Shown here piece after piece: positions 44,086 to 53,509 of a stretch of DNA of 64,000 nucleotides. Numbering within the stretch: the first letter of the stretch is position 1; the number at the start of each line of letters is the position of its first letter. The notes under the pieces were generated by a model. It had not been told where the DNA came from and did not search any database. It was given only the letters and a program-made list of their open reading frames with translations. The position numbers and the translations under genes were made by a program. Source of the stretch: Leadbetterella sp964489955. Its GTDB lineage: Bacteria; Bacteroidota; Bacteroidia; Cytophagales; Spirosomataceae. The stretch spans positions 62,001 through 126,000 of the forward strand of contig CAZBAV010000003.1 of assembly GCA_964489955.1 (NCBI GenBank). Reading direction: 5' to 3'.

Positions 44086-45519
44086 ATGCAAAATAAAAGT
44101 ACCAATTGGGCACAGTTTATCCCTCTCATTACTGTGTTCTTTTTCTGGGGTTTTGTGGCCGCCAGTAACGATATCCTGATTCCTGTTTTTAAGAAGGAAT
44201 TTAATCTCACGCAATTTAAAAGCCAATTGGTCGCCTCTGCATTCTACGTAGCCTATACCGTAGGTTCTATCATTTATATGATTATCTCATCGGCTCTGAA
44301 AGTTGACCTTGTAAATAAGATCGGGTATAAAAATGGCTTAATATATGGTTTGGTGATTTCTGCCTTGGGTACATTGCTTTTCATTCCTGCTGCTAATGCT
44401 GGATCTTTCAACCTCATGATTTCGGCTCTGTTTATTGTGGGTTTAGGCTTCTCTTTACAGCAGATTGTGGCCAACCCTTTGGCTATTTTAGTTGGCCCAA
44501 ACGAAACGGGCAGCCAAAGGCTAACGATGGCCGGCGGTATCAATAACTTTGGTACCACCATAGGACCACTTATTGTAACCTTCGCCATTTTTGGTTCGGC
44601 AGCATCTTCAAACACCGAAGCCAGCATAGAGTCGGTTAAGATACCTTACTTGGTTTTAGGAGCGGTATTTATCTTGGTAGCCATAATGCTTAAGTTCTCT
44701 TCCTTACCAGATAAAGTAATAAGTGAAGAAACACAAGACTATTCGGGAGTAACATCAAGGGCTTCTGCATTTAGTTACCCTCAGTTAATCTTGGGTATGA
44801 TTGCCATTTTTGTTTACGTAGGTGTAGAAGTAAGTACTGCCTCTAACCTTCCGGCTTATATGGAAGAGTACTTAGGATTTTCTACCAAAGACACTGCACC
44901 ATATATATCTCTTTATTGGGCATCTATGATGATTGGCCGCTGGACAGGTGCGGTAGACGCATTTGACTTTAGTGGCGGAACCAAGAAGATATTGCGTTTC
45001 CTAGCTCCGTATTTAGCTTTTGGCGTATTTCTCCTGGTAAACCTTATTGCCAAGCATGATATCTCTGCTTTTTATGTTTACGGTTTAGTAATAATTGTAA
45101 TGATTATCTGTGATATCTTAAGCAAAGGAAACCCGGCAAGAATGCTACTTATTTTCTCACTGGCAGGGATTACTGCCCTACTTATAGGAATGATTACAGA
45201 CGGAATGCTTTCTGTTTATGCTTTTACCAGCGTAGGTTTGTTTGTTTCTACACTGTGGCCGTGTATTTTTGCCTTGGCTATAAACGGGTTAGGAAAACAT
45301 ACAAACCAGGGTTCTGGTTTCTTGATCATGATGATTTTTGGTGGCGGCATTATTGCTCCATTACAAGGTCTTTTGGCAGATAAAACTACTATCCACTTTA
45401 GTTTTATAGTAGGTGTGGCTTGTTTTGCTTACTTGGTGTTCTATGCTCTTAGGGTACCCAAAATATTAAAATCCCAAGGGATAGATCTTGGCAAAGTGAA
45501 GACTGAAGGCGGGCATTAA
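44086..45519 (+). CDS. Sugar:H+ symporter, FHS (FucP-like) MFS family
   Basis: Inner-membrane transporter of 477 residues with 12 predicted helices. The start of the chain, FFFWGFVAASNDILIPVFKKEFNLTQFKSQLV, matches the fucose:H+ symporter (FucP) group, with QQIVANPLAILVGP in helix 4. Related proteins move fucose, glucose or galactose. It is likely co-transcribed with hflX (14 bp gap), an odd pairing, and is closed by a strong terminator. The exact sugar cannot be read from the sequence. Confidence 0.88.
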   Translation: MQNKSTNWAQFIPLITVFFFWGFVAASNDILIPVFKKEFNLTQFKSQLVASAFYVAYTVGSIIYMIISSALKVDLVNKIGYKNGLIYGLVISALGTLLFIPAANAGSFNLMISALFIVGLGFSLQQIVANPLAILVGPNETGSQRLTMAGGINNFGTTIGPLIVTFAIFGSAASSNTEASIESVKIPYLVLGAVFILVAIMLKFSSLPDKVISEETQDYSGVTSRASAFSYPQLILGMIAIFVYVGVEVSTASNLPAYMEEYLGFSTKDTAPYISLYWASMMIGRWTGAVDAFDFSGGTKKILRFLAPYLAFGVFLLVNLIAKHDISAFYVYGLVIIVMIICDILSKGNPARMLLIFSLAGITALLIGMITDGMLSVYAFTSVGLFVSTLWPCIFALAINGLGKHTNQGSGFLIMMIFGGGIIAPLQGLLADKTTIHFSFIVGVACFAYLVFYALRVPKILKSQGIDLGKVKTEGGH

Positions 45520-45548
45520 TAAAGCACTCTGTCTTTAATAGATACAAA

Positions 45549-45577
45549 GAAAGCCCGCTGATAAACAGTGGGCTTTC
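45549..45577. terminator. Bidirectional terminator
   Basis: GAAAGCCCGCTG and CAGTGGGCTTTC (45549-45560, 45566-45577) form a 12-bp stem with one G-T pair, with T runs on both sides. It serves the permease gene and valS. Confidence 0.85.
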
Positions 45578-45601
45578 TTGTATTTCATAAACTAATAATT
45601 T

Positions 45602-48220
45602 CTATAACTTTCCTAACGCCTCCTCAATCGCTTTGATTTTGGCTTCGGCGTCTGCAAGTTTCGCTCTTTCTCGCTCTATGATTTCGGGTTTCGCATTGGC
45701 TACAAACTTCTCGTTAGATAGTTTGGCTTCTACAGACTTCTTAAAGCCTAGATTGTACTCCAGGTCTTTTTTAAGGTTTTCTCTTTCTGCTTCAGTATCT
45801 AAATTGTCTCCTAAATCTAGTCCAAATTCATCGCCTTTGATTACGTAGCTTATGCCTGTAACTTCGTCTGCATAAGCAATGGAAGAAATATTGGCTAGCT
45901 TCATAATCAAGCCTTCCATTTTTAAGTACTTCCCCGGAGCATTGGTCTTTATTTCAAGAGGTAAACTATCTTTCGGCGACAGCTGCTTGCTTTGGCGGGT
46001 ATTACGCACCCACGATACCAATTCCAACAAAATATCTACATCGGCAAGAATCTCCTCATCCACCTTTTTGGCTTTGGGGAAAGGCTGCACAGAAATAGAT
46101 TCGCCCACAGTTCTTTCAGAGAGGTTTTGCCATAATTCCTCCGAAATAAACGGAATAAACGGATGAGCTAAACGCATCAATTCATCAAAGAAACCAATAG
46201 TGGCTTCGTAAGTTTCCTGATCTATTGGTTGGCCAACTCCATTTATATATGCCGGTTTTACCATCTCCAGATATTGCGAACAGAAGTCGTTCCATATGAG
46301 GTTATACATGGTAAGCAAGGCATCCGAAATACGGAACTTCTCATAATGCTCCAGCGACTCAGCCACAGCTGCATTTAGTCTTGCTCTGAACCACTCCACA
46401 GCTATAGGATTAGCTTCGCCTTGGCCCACTTCCCAACCTTTAACCAAACGGAAAGCGTTCCAGATTTTATTGGAGAAATTACGTCCTTGTTCTACTAGTT
46501 TCTCATCGTAAGGGAGGTCATTTCCTGCAGGAGAACTGAACAACATCCCCGTACGAACAGCATCTGCTCCATATTGCTCAATTAAGTCTAATGGATCCGG
46601 TGAGTTTCCGAGCGACTTAGACATTTTTCGACCCTGTTTATCCCGAACAATGCCTGTAAGGTACACGTTTCTGAACGGAAGCGTGCCTTTGTATTCATAT
46701 CCGGCAATAATCATCCTTGCCACCCAGAAGAACAGAATCTCAGGGGCAGTCACGAGGTCATTGGTAGGATAATAATATTTAATGTCTTCGTTTTCCGGGT
46801 CTTTAAAACCATCAAAAACCGAGATGGGCCATAACCAGGAGCTGAACCACGTATCCAATACGTCTTCGTCTTGTGTAAAGTCTTCTGCTTTTACAGAAAG
46901 CCCTTTTTGAGTATTGGCAATATTCACGGCTTCTTCCAAGCTTCTGGCTACAATCACCGTTCCATCTGCTAGGTAATATGCCGGAATGCGATGTCCCCAC
47001 CAAAGCTGACGACTGATGTTCCAGTCTCGCACGTTTTCCATCCAGTGGTTATACGTATTCTTAAACTTAGGCGGAATAAGTTTGATGGTATCGTTCATTA
47101 CGTTTTCCCAGGCCGGCTTGCTTATGTCCTTCATTTTCAAGAACCACTGCAATGAGATTTTCGGCTCAATAACAGCTCCAGTTCTTTCTGATGTTCCCAC
47201 ATTAGACTTATAATCTTCAACCTTTATTAAATTGCCGGACTCTTCCAGAAGTTTTATGATTTTCTTACGTGCCACAAAACGGTCTTCGCCTACCAAAATC
47301 TGAGCTTTTTCGTTAAGTTTAGCATCGTCTGTCAATAAATCTATAACTTCCAGTCCGTGTTTTTCTCCTAAAAGAAAGTCGTTTTGGTCATGGGCAGGCG
47401 TTACTTTTAAGCAACCCGTACCAAACTCCATTTCTACGTATTCATCGGCAATAACCTTGATTTCTTTGTTTATTAAAGGAATTAATACCGTTTTGCCAAT
47501 TACGTCTTTATAGCGTTCGTCGTTCGGATTTACACAAATGGCGGCGTCGGCCATGATGGTTTCCGGGCGGGTTGTAGCTATGGTTAACCCTTCTGTACTG
47601 TTCGGGAAAAGGTACTTTATATAAACCAGCCTCGAAGCCGTTTCTTTAGCAATTACCTCTTCGTCTGAAACTGTAGTTTTAGCTTCCGGGTCCCAGTTTA
47701 CCATGCGGTAACCCCTGTATATTTTACCTCTGTTATATAAATCTACAAATACCTCTATTACGGCATCGTACAGGCTCGGTTCCATGGTAAAACGGGTACG
47801 ATCCCAGTCACATGAAGCACCCAGTTTGCGTAATTGCTTGAGTATTATTCCACCGTACTTTTCTGTCCACTCCCAGCAATACCCTAGAAATTCTTCGCGA
47901 CTAAGGTCTGCTTTATTAATGCCCTTCTCCTTTAGCATAGCCACCACTTTGGCTTCTGTGGCTATAGAAGCGTGGTCTGTACCAGGAACCCAGCAAGCCT
48001 CTTTTCCTTCCATCCGGGCCTTGCGGACCAGTACGTCCTGGATAGTATTGTTCAACATGTGACCCATGTGAAGTACTCCTGTAACGTTTGGCGGAGGAAT
48101 GACGACGGTGTACGGCTCTTTTTCCGGATTAGGTTTTGAACTGAAGAATTTGTTTTCTTCCCAGTAAGCGTACCACTTGTCTTCGATTTCCTTTGGACTG
48201 TAGGTTTTTGAGATTTCCAT
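45602..48220 (-). CDS. valS: Valine--tRNA ligase
   Basis: Class I aminoacyl-tRNA synthetase of 872 residues, the normal length. The HIGH-type motif is in PPPNVTGVLHMGHML, the KMSKS loop in DKQGRKMSKSLGN. An editing (CP1) domain lies between them, with the TTRPETIMAD motif. The anticodon-binding domain and a C-terminal coiled coil (GLDLGDNLDTEAERENLKKDL onward) follow. It has its own promoter and shares a terminator with the convergent permease gene. Confidence 0.97.
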   Translation of the reverse strand: MEISKTYSPKEIEDKWYAYWEENKFFSSKPNPEKEPYTVVIPPPNVTGVLHMGHMLNNTIQDVLVRKARMEGKEACWVPGTDHASIATEAKVVAMLKEKGINKADLSREEFLGYCWEWTEKYGGIILKQLRKLGASCDWDRTRFTMEPSLYDAVIEVFVDLYNRGKIYRGYRMVNWDPEAKTTVSDEEVIAKETASRLVYIKYLFPNSTEGLTIATTRPETIMADAAICVNPNDERYKDVIGKTVLIPLINKEIKVIADEYVEMEFGTGCLKVTPAHDQNDFLLGEKHGLEVIDLLTDDAKLNEKAQILVGEDRFVARKKIIKLLEESGNLIKVEDYKSNVGTSERTGAVIEPKISLQWFLKMKDISKPAWENVMNDTIKLIPPKFKNTYNHWMENVRDWNISRQLWWGHRIPAYYLADGTVIVARSLEEAVNIANTQKGLSVKAEDFTQDEDVLDTWFSSWLWPISVFDGFKDPENEDIKYYYPTNDLVTAPEILFFWVARMIIAGYEYKGTLPFRNVYLTGIVRDKQGRKMSKSLGNSPDPLDLIEQYGADAVRTGMLFSSPAGNDLPYDEKLVEQGRNFSNKIWNAFRLVKGWEVGQGEANPIAVEWFRARLNAAVAESLEHYEKFRISDALLTMYNLIWNDFCSQYLEMVKPAYINGVGQPIDQETYEATIGFFDELMRLAHPFIPFISEELWQNLSERTVGESISVQPFPKAKKVDEEILADVDILLELVSWVRNTRQSKQLSPKDSLPLEIKTNAPGKYLKMEGLIMKLANISSIAYADEVTGISYVIKGDEFGLDLGDNLDTEAERENLKKDLEYNLGFKKSVEAKLSNEKFVANAKPEIIERERAKLADAEAKIKAIEEALGKL

Positions 48221-48242
48221 TACTTGTGTTTAAAATAATTTG

Positions 48243-48250
48243 CAAAAGTA
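48243..48250 (-). promoter_or_regulatory. Predicted -7 element (TACTTTTG) of valS
   Basis: Perfect TAnnTTTG on the minus strand. It lies about 23 bp ahead of the valS ATG. Confidence 0.45.
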
Positions 48251-48286
48251 AGAAAAAATGGGGAGAGAACAGCTGAGGGATGGTAA

Positions 48287-48312
48287 GTGATGAGGGATAA
48301 ATGATGGTGTTT
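48287..48312 (+). repeat. Solo copy of the GTGATG-type repeat
   Basis: GTGATGAGGGATAAATGATG and the next bases match the arms that flank the four-helix-bundle pseudogene at 56005-56453. No gene or second arm is seen here, so it looks like a remnant or an empty site. Confidence 0.4.
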
Positions 48313-48504
48313 ATGTATATCTTGCTACTAATTGAAATAGATTTAGTGTATGAGGTTTTTAACACAATCATTACATTGACCACATAGTATAGGTAAAACA
48401 AATGTAGAACTAGACTATGGAAATCCAAAAATAAAAACAAAGTATAGGAGGCTCTACATAAATCATGAGAGGAGTTGAGATAAGTAGAATTTTGACTTCC
48501 TGAC

Positions 48505-50520
48505 TTACACTTTGTGCCGCATAGCTATTTTCTTCGATATGGATTCGGAGTCGTAAATTAGCCGGGTAACATTAGAAATTCTTTCTTTCAAAACTGCTGG
48601 CTCTTCTTGGGCATCGGGTTTGGTTATGTTTATAGACAAGCCCACCAATAAGGCATTAATTCTATAGGCCAAAGACTGTAAATGGTTGATTTCGGCTATG
48701 AACTGTTTACCTATCACAGGTTCTTTAGAAAGCTGTTCGAGGGAATCGTAAGATTGAGCAAGGGAAGTTTGGGTAAACTTTCTCAATAACCTCAGGTCAT
48801 AAAAATTCACATCGTCGGCTTGTAAGTTTTCCCTAATTTTTTGCAGATAATTTTTAAAGTTCTTAATCAAAGATTCTGTGGTTTTTTCTATAGCTCGATA
48901 GTGGTTTATAGGAATAGCCAACGTGCCCAGTATGGCCAAGACAGCACCTATGAGCGTAAACGCAAATCGGCTACCGAGAATAGATGCGGTATCGCCATTG
49001 TAGAGTTTTTGGCCCAAAACAATACAAATAGTGATGAAAATAACGCAAACAAGGTAGTTTGGCCTGTTAAAAACCAAAAACAGGTAAAGAGAAATAAGAG
49101 CGATTCCAAGTAAGACGACCGGGTGTTTAATTGTAAGCAGTAAAACAATACTTACCGCCAAACCTATAAAAGAGCCTATGATTCGCTGGCGGTTTCGCTT
49201 TTGGGTTACATTATAAGATGGCCGTGCTACCAATATGATAGTTAATATAATCCAAGAAGCATACCTGAACTCAGGTAACAAATAGCCTATTAATCCGCTA
49301 AAAACCAAAAGAATAGCCATCCGTACGGAGTAAACAAAGACCGGAGACTTAAAATTAAGGCTGTTGAGAACCGTTCTAAGATTACTTTTAGGCGGAGCAA
49401 AGTCTGCGTAATTTTTACTTTCTACCCACGACTGCTTGTTTACAATTTCATCTGATTTTATTAACCCTAAAATACCCGAAATCTGCTCCAAATGAGTCGA
49501 AATAGACATTATCAAACTTTTCGTTTCGCCAGATGTGCACTCTCCGTTTATATGAAGTTGTTTAATTATAGCTTCTAATTCTTCACGTCTTTGTGGTTCA
49601 ATTGTGCTTTTCTTACTAGATAAACGCAGCTTCTCCGTTTCGTCTGCCATGATAGATAAGGCTATACGTATCAGAGGCAAGGTATTGGTATCTTTCAGGA
49701 CTTTTCTTACTGTCTCATAATCTGTATCTATGGCCATAAGAAGTTCATACAGATCTACCAAATGATAAAGTTTTGTAAGCCAAGCCTGAGTTACTTGGTT
49801 CTCCGAGTTCACTAGCTCTTTCTCACGGAGAAGCAAAGAGCGTACAGTCTCAAGCTGGTCGCTCACTTTCACGTGCAGCATGCTTAGGTCCTTGTACGTT
49901 TTGTTTAATGCTGAGTTTTCATCGTAACAATCTATCTTTAACCTCAACAAGTTAGCCATGTTTTCTATGCCTTCATCTATAGCAAAACTTAAAGAGCGAT
50001 AAGGGAAAAGTTGGACCTGTATAATTGAAATAATAAAAGAAACGGCACTTCCACAAAGAAAACCAAATGTAAAAAAAGTAGGGTCTGATGGCCGTAAACC
50101 TATGGTAAAACTAGCCACTACCAAACCTAGGTTTCCTACTACGCTTATTCTAAAACCAAATAAAGAGATAATGGTATAAACAAACCCCAGAATCCCCAAA
50201 AGCAAAACCAGCACCCAGCTGTCTGTAGAAAAGTAGAAGGAGGTTAAAATAGCCGTAATAGCAAAGATGGGGAATGCCCATTTTACGGTACGTAATTTAT
50301 CTTGTCTGTTTCCCGGAATATCAGTAAGTGAGGCCAGTAAAGCCCCTACCCCAAAAGCTATAGCGAAGTCTAGATTTACTAAATAATAGAGAATTATACT
50401 AGGGATGACAATTATTAAAATATTCCGCAAGGAATCCTTACTAGATTCCTTCTTAAAAAGGAGCTTAACTTTATCCAATTTATAGTTGTAAGATGTATGT
50501 TGTTTTAATGAAGTGTGCAA
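48505..50520 (-). CDS. FUSC-family inner-membrane protein (YccS/YhfK-like)
   Basis: The 671-residue protein has two blocks of about five to six helices each (near residues 30-170 and 395-525), separated by a soluble helical part. A soluble C-terminal segment follows. This two-block layout matches the YccS/FUSC family (PF12805/PF13515), whose members include aromatic acid exporters. The start is a TTG (MHTSLKQHTSYN); no ATG lies before the first helix. It is monocistronic. The substrate is unknown. Confidence 0.82.
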   Translation of the reverse strand: MHTSLKQHTSYNYKLDKVKLLFKKESSKDSLRNILIIVIPSIILYYLVNLDFAIAFGVGALLASLTDIPGNRQDKLRTVKWAFPIFAITAILTSFYFSTDSWVLVLLLGILGFVYTIISLFGFRISVVGNLGLVVASFTIGLRPSDPTFFTFGFLCGSAVSFIISIIQVQLFPYRSLSFAIDEGIENMANLLRLKIDCYDENSALNKTYKDLSMLHVKVSDQLETVRSLLLREKELVNSENQVTQAWLTKLYHLVDLYELLMAIDTDYETVRKVLKDTNTLPLIRIALSIMADETEKLRLSSKKSTIEPQRREELEAIIKQLHINGECTSGETKSLIMSISTHLEQISGILGLIKSDEIVNKQSWVESKNYADFAPPKSNLRTVLNSLNFKSPVFVYSVRMAILLVFSGLIGYLLPEFRYASWIILTIILVARPSYNVTQKRNRQRIIGSFIGLAVSIVLLLTIKHPVVLLGIALISLYLFLVFNRPNYLVCVIFITICIVLGQKLYNGDTASILGSRFAFTLIGAVLAILGTLAIPINHYRAIEKTTESLIKNFKNYLQKIRENLQADDVNFYDLRLLRKFTQTSLAQSYDSLEQLSKEPVIGKQFIAEINHLQSLAYRINALLVGLSINITKPDAQEEPAVLKERISNVTRLIYDSESISKKIAMRHKV

Positions 50521-50569
50521 AATTACGAAATTTAATCGTTTTTAGGAAAAACCAAATATCAATAGTACC

Positions 50570-51157
50570 TCAAAAACTAAACACACGCTCAGCAGTAATA
50601 CAATAGTCCATCTTTATATCACGTGGGTCTACATCCGTAATTAAATCAATTGGCTCAAGAAGAGAAAGTCCTATTTTAGTAGCATGCGAGTAAGCTAAAA
50701 ACCTATCATAATAGCCTTTCCCGTAACCTACCCTGTTTCCTGTTTTATCAAATGCAAGGAGAGGAATTAAAACCAAAATATCTTCTTTTTCAAACTTGTC
50801 AAAGAATGCTTTGGAATCTAAAGCTTCTGAAACATCCGAAGGTTCTTCTATACCCCATTGGTTTTTTTCCAGAACCGTATCGGTTTTATAAAGTATGTGA
50901 AGCATTTCTCCGTTTTCGAGACTTTTAGATATATATATGTCTGTCGGGAAATCTTTTTTCAGTGTTTCTATAATGAATGAGGTATCGGGTTCATTGTTCT
51001 TTTTAATGGGCAAAAAAACATGAACAACTGAGAACCGGTGGATAGGAATACGGCTAAATAACAAGTTGGAAATAGCCTTGCTTTTTGCTTCTACATCCTC
51101 CGAAGAAAGAGCCTTTCTTAGATTTTTATATTGTTCTCTAATTTCGATTTTATTCAT
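50570..51157 (-). CDS. 5-formyltetrahydrofolate cyclo-ligase
   Basis: ATP-dependent enzyme that converts 5-formyl-THF to 5,10-methenyl-THF. The 195-residue protein has the signature VGYGKGYYDRFLA near residue 150 for ATP and substrate binding. I use the ATG at 51157 (MNKIEIREQYKNLRKAL), since the family opens with this helix. It is the only gene of folate metabolism in the window apart from gcvT. Confidence 0.92.
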   Translation of the reverse strand: MNKIEIREQYKNLRKALSSEDVEAKSKAISNLLFSRIPIHRFSVVHVFLPIKKNNEPDTSFIIETLKKDFPTDIYISKSLENGEMLHILYKTDTVLEKNQWGIEEPSDVSEALDSKAFFDKFEKEDILVLIPLLAFDKTGNRVGYGKGYYDRFLAYSHATKIGLSLLEPIDLITDVDPRDIKMDYCITAERVFSF

Positions 51158-51210
51158 GATATACAAATATTCTAATTGACTTAGCCACAAAAAAGTAAGG
51201 TTCCCTAGTC

Positions 51211-52185
51211 TTAATCTCTATTGGTAACTACACGTATTATTGCACTAGTCCATTGCTGAAACCACTCTTCCGGATATCTATGAGAAACTACAAAATCCTC
51301 CTCGAAGTGCCTTACGTTTTGTTTCAAGTCTTTTTTCATTTTAGTAAAACGTTCAGGGCTAAATTGAAGATTTTTATCAAGAAAGTTTTCGATAACTCCC
51401 TCATAATCTGTTCTAATAGATTCAAGTTCAGCGTCTAGTTCCTGTAATTGTTGCTCCAGAAGTTTGATATGCCGTTTTAATATTTCATCTGCAAGATCGG
51501 TTGTTTCCGTATCATTAAGGTATTCTGTTTGAAGTTTTAGGAGTTCTAAAAAATTATCCGATTGATGGGCTTTCGTAATCTTAGAGCTGATTTCGTTATA
51601 TTCTTCTTTCAGAACTGTATCTTGAACCTTATCTGGGTGAAACCTCTTCATTAGCTTCAGGTAAATTGCTTTTGCACTTTTCCCTAAGGCTTTTTCTTCT
51701 CGGGCTTGATTCCGTTGTTTTTTTTGTTCTTCTCTTTTAAAATCCTCTTCAAAATAATTTTCTCCGGTATCTATTCTTTCTTGAGACAGTTGGTTCTCGT
51801 CCCTATTTTTCACTTCATAATTTTGACCTGCATATTTTTGATACAGAGATTTCAGATTGTCAGAATTATCCGTGAGCTTAGGAATGAGGTAAGCGATTTC
51901 AGAGACCATATATTCATCAAAATTCCTTTGATCCTTTTTCTTGATGCCCAATTCATCAGCTAACTCATCCAGCCTAAAAAGCTTCTTTTTTCTGCCATCT
52001 ATTTCCTTATTTATCAATGGTCTAAGCTCAGACTCTACTTTAGGTAATATGATTTTAATACTTTCTTTTAGCGTGTTTACTTGAACTTGCCGTGTTTCAA
52101 GATTTTGAGAAAGTTTGTCGAATTGGAGCTGAATCCTACTTTTTTTCTTAGATGGAGTTGTTGATTTTATAAGGTTTTCAGCCAT
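51211..52185 (-). CDS. Coiled-coil protein with a J-domain-like HPD motif
   Basis: The 324-residue soluble protein is rich in Lys, Glu and Gln and mostly helical. Near residue 170-215 it reads AIYLKLMKRFHPDKVQD followed by a second helix, the helix-HPD-helix core of a J domain (HPD at 183-185). J domains call DnaK-type chaperones. The N-terminal region and the C-terminal coiled coil (LLEQQLQELDAELESI) are not recognised. It may be a specialised DnaK co-chaperone. Function is otherwise unknown. Confidence 0.65.
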   Translation of the reverse strand: MAENLIKSTTPSKKKSRIQLQFDKLSQNLETRQVQVNTLKESIKIILPKVESELRPLINKEIDGRKKKLFRLDELADELGIKKKDQRNFDEYMVSEIAYLIPKLTDNSDNLKSLYQKYAGQNYEVKNRDENQLSQERIDTGENYFEEDFKREEQKKQRNQAREEKALGKSAKAIYLKLMKRFHPDKVQDTVLKEEYNEISSKITKAHQSDNFLELLKLQTEYLNDTETTDLADEILKRHIKLLEQQLQELDAELESIRTDYEGVIENFLDKNLQFSPERFTKMKKDLKQNVRHFEEDFVVSHRYPEEWFQQWTSAIIRVVTNRD

Positions 52186-52225
52186 GTTTTTTGATTATTA
52201 ATCAAAAATAATCATTTCAGACAAA

Positions 52226-52250
52226 CAAAAAAAGCAGCCTTCCAGCTGCT
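52226..52250 (-). terminator. Terminator of the efflux operon
   Basis: AGCAGC (52233-52238) pairs with GCTGCT (52245-52250). On the minus strand a T run follows at 52232-52226. It closes the tolC-hlyD-permease operon. Confidence 0.65.
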
Positions 52251-52260
52251 AAATTTCGGT

Positions 52261-53430
52261 TTAATCATTTGCGTGTTTCTTTTTGCTCTTATAAATACTG
52301 AACTTCACCAAAGCCCAGGAAACTGAACCGTATGCCAATATTTGGTACGTCATAGTTTTCAGACTTGGGGCTATATCTGCCAAACTAGCCTTTTGATAAA
52401 GCATCATTTTGTGGGCTTCCAGAAATGGAGTCAAAGGAATGGCCGAACTAAAATTCCGGATACCTACAGGCATAGCTTCTAAAGGCCAGCTGTACCCGCC
52501 CATTATAAAGGCCGGAGCGGCTATCAACATCAATATCTGAGTGGCTCTTAAAGAGTTTTTGAAAAATACGCTCAAACAAATTCCTAACATACTTACAGCA
52601 AGCACAAAAAATGCGGTATTTACAATAAACGGCCAAACACTATACGGCATGGGAGCATTAAAAACCTTATGGAAAAAATAGAACATAACGGCTATTCCTA
52701 CAGAAAACACCCAAAACGGAATGGCTTTGATCAAAATCATTTCCGAGGCCCAATCCGTACGACTTAAAAGTTCTTTATGGAAGGTTCTGTTTTCAAATTC
52801 ACGAGCAAAACTGACCGCAAGTCCCAACAACAATATCTGCTGGAAGACCACCATAATCATGCCCGGCCACATATAAGTAAAGTAGTTGGCACTGGGATTG
52901 AATAGCCGGATATAGTTAGCTTTAAACGGCTCATAGCTTTGTGACGCCTGGAGGTCACTCATCCCTTTTTTCTTTAATCCCGACATCTCTACACCTGCAC
53001 TAAACGAGCCGATGGTCATCTGTGCTGCACTTGAAGCCAAATTAGCGGTGAGTAGATTAGTAGTGTTTACGTAGGTATTCACTTCGGGATATTTCTTCTG
53101 TAAAACATCCGCTTCGAACCTATCAGGAATAACCACAGCAAGTACTGCTTTTTTTGTAATTAAATCTTCATTCGTAAACGTGTTTTCGTATTTCAGTTCT
53201 ACGATTTTCAGTTTCTCGCTTTCGCTCAGCATGTCTACTAACTGGTTGCTTAATGGTGTATTATCTTGGTCAATCACTAGGATTGGAAGATCCTGTACTT
53301 TCCCTTCTTTGTACACCATAGCTACCAAAACAGCATATACAATCGGTGCCAAAATAAAGACCGAAACCAGAGTTGAATCTTTAAAAAACCGCTGAAACTC
53401 CCTTTTTAGTAATATGATAAAATTTTTCAT
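52261..53430 (-). CDS. ABC-2 type transporter permease (YhhJ/YbhR-like)
   Basis: The 389-residue membrane protein has one N-terminal helix, a large extracytoplasmic domain (about residues 40-170) and five C-terminal helices, the ABC2_membrane_3 layout. It is the third gene of the operon after TolC- and HlyD-like genes. No ATP-binding subunit gene lies in the operon or the window. The ATPase is either elsewhere or the system is incomplete. Substrates of this class are often drugs or lipids, but none can be assigned. Confidence 0.85.
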   Translation of the reverse strand: MKNFIILLKREFQRFFKDSTLVSVFILAPIVYAVLVAMVYKEGKVQDLPILVIDQDNTPLSNQLVDMLSESEKLKIVELKYENTFTNEDLITKKAVLAVVIPDRFEADVLQKKYPEVNTYVNTTNLLTANLASSAAQMTIGSFSAGVEMSGLKKKGMSDLQASQSYEPFKANYIRLFNPSANYFTYMWPGMIMVVFQQILLLGLAVSFAREFENRTFHKELLSRTDWASEMILIKAIPFWVFSVGIAVMFYFFHKVFNAPMPYSVWPFIVNTAFFVLAVSMLGICLSVFFKNSLRATQILMLIAAPAFIMGGYSWPLEAMPVGIRNFSSAIPLTPFLEAHKMMLYQKASLADIAPSLKTMTYQILAYGSVSWALVKFSIYKSKKKHAND

Positions 53431-53509
53431 TTTCTTAGAATTTAAGGTGACAGTTTATCGGTGGTAATCTTACGTATAAAGCCACCCCACAAACTCAGGT
53501 CACTAGATC

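Noticed and set aside
48129..48440. 103-residue minus-strand open frame ahead of valS
   Set aside because: It overlaps the valS start in another frame and the intergenic repeat; no recognisable content.
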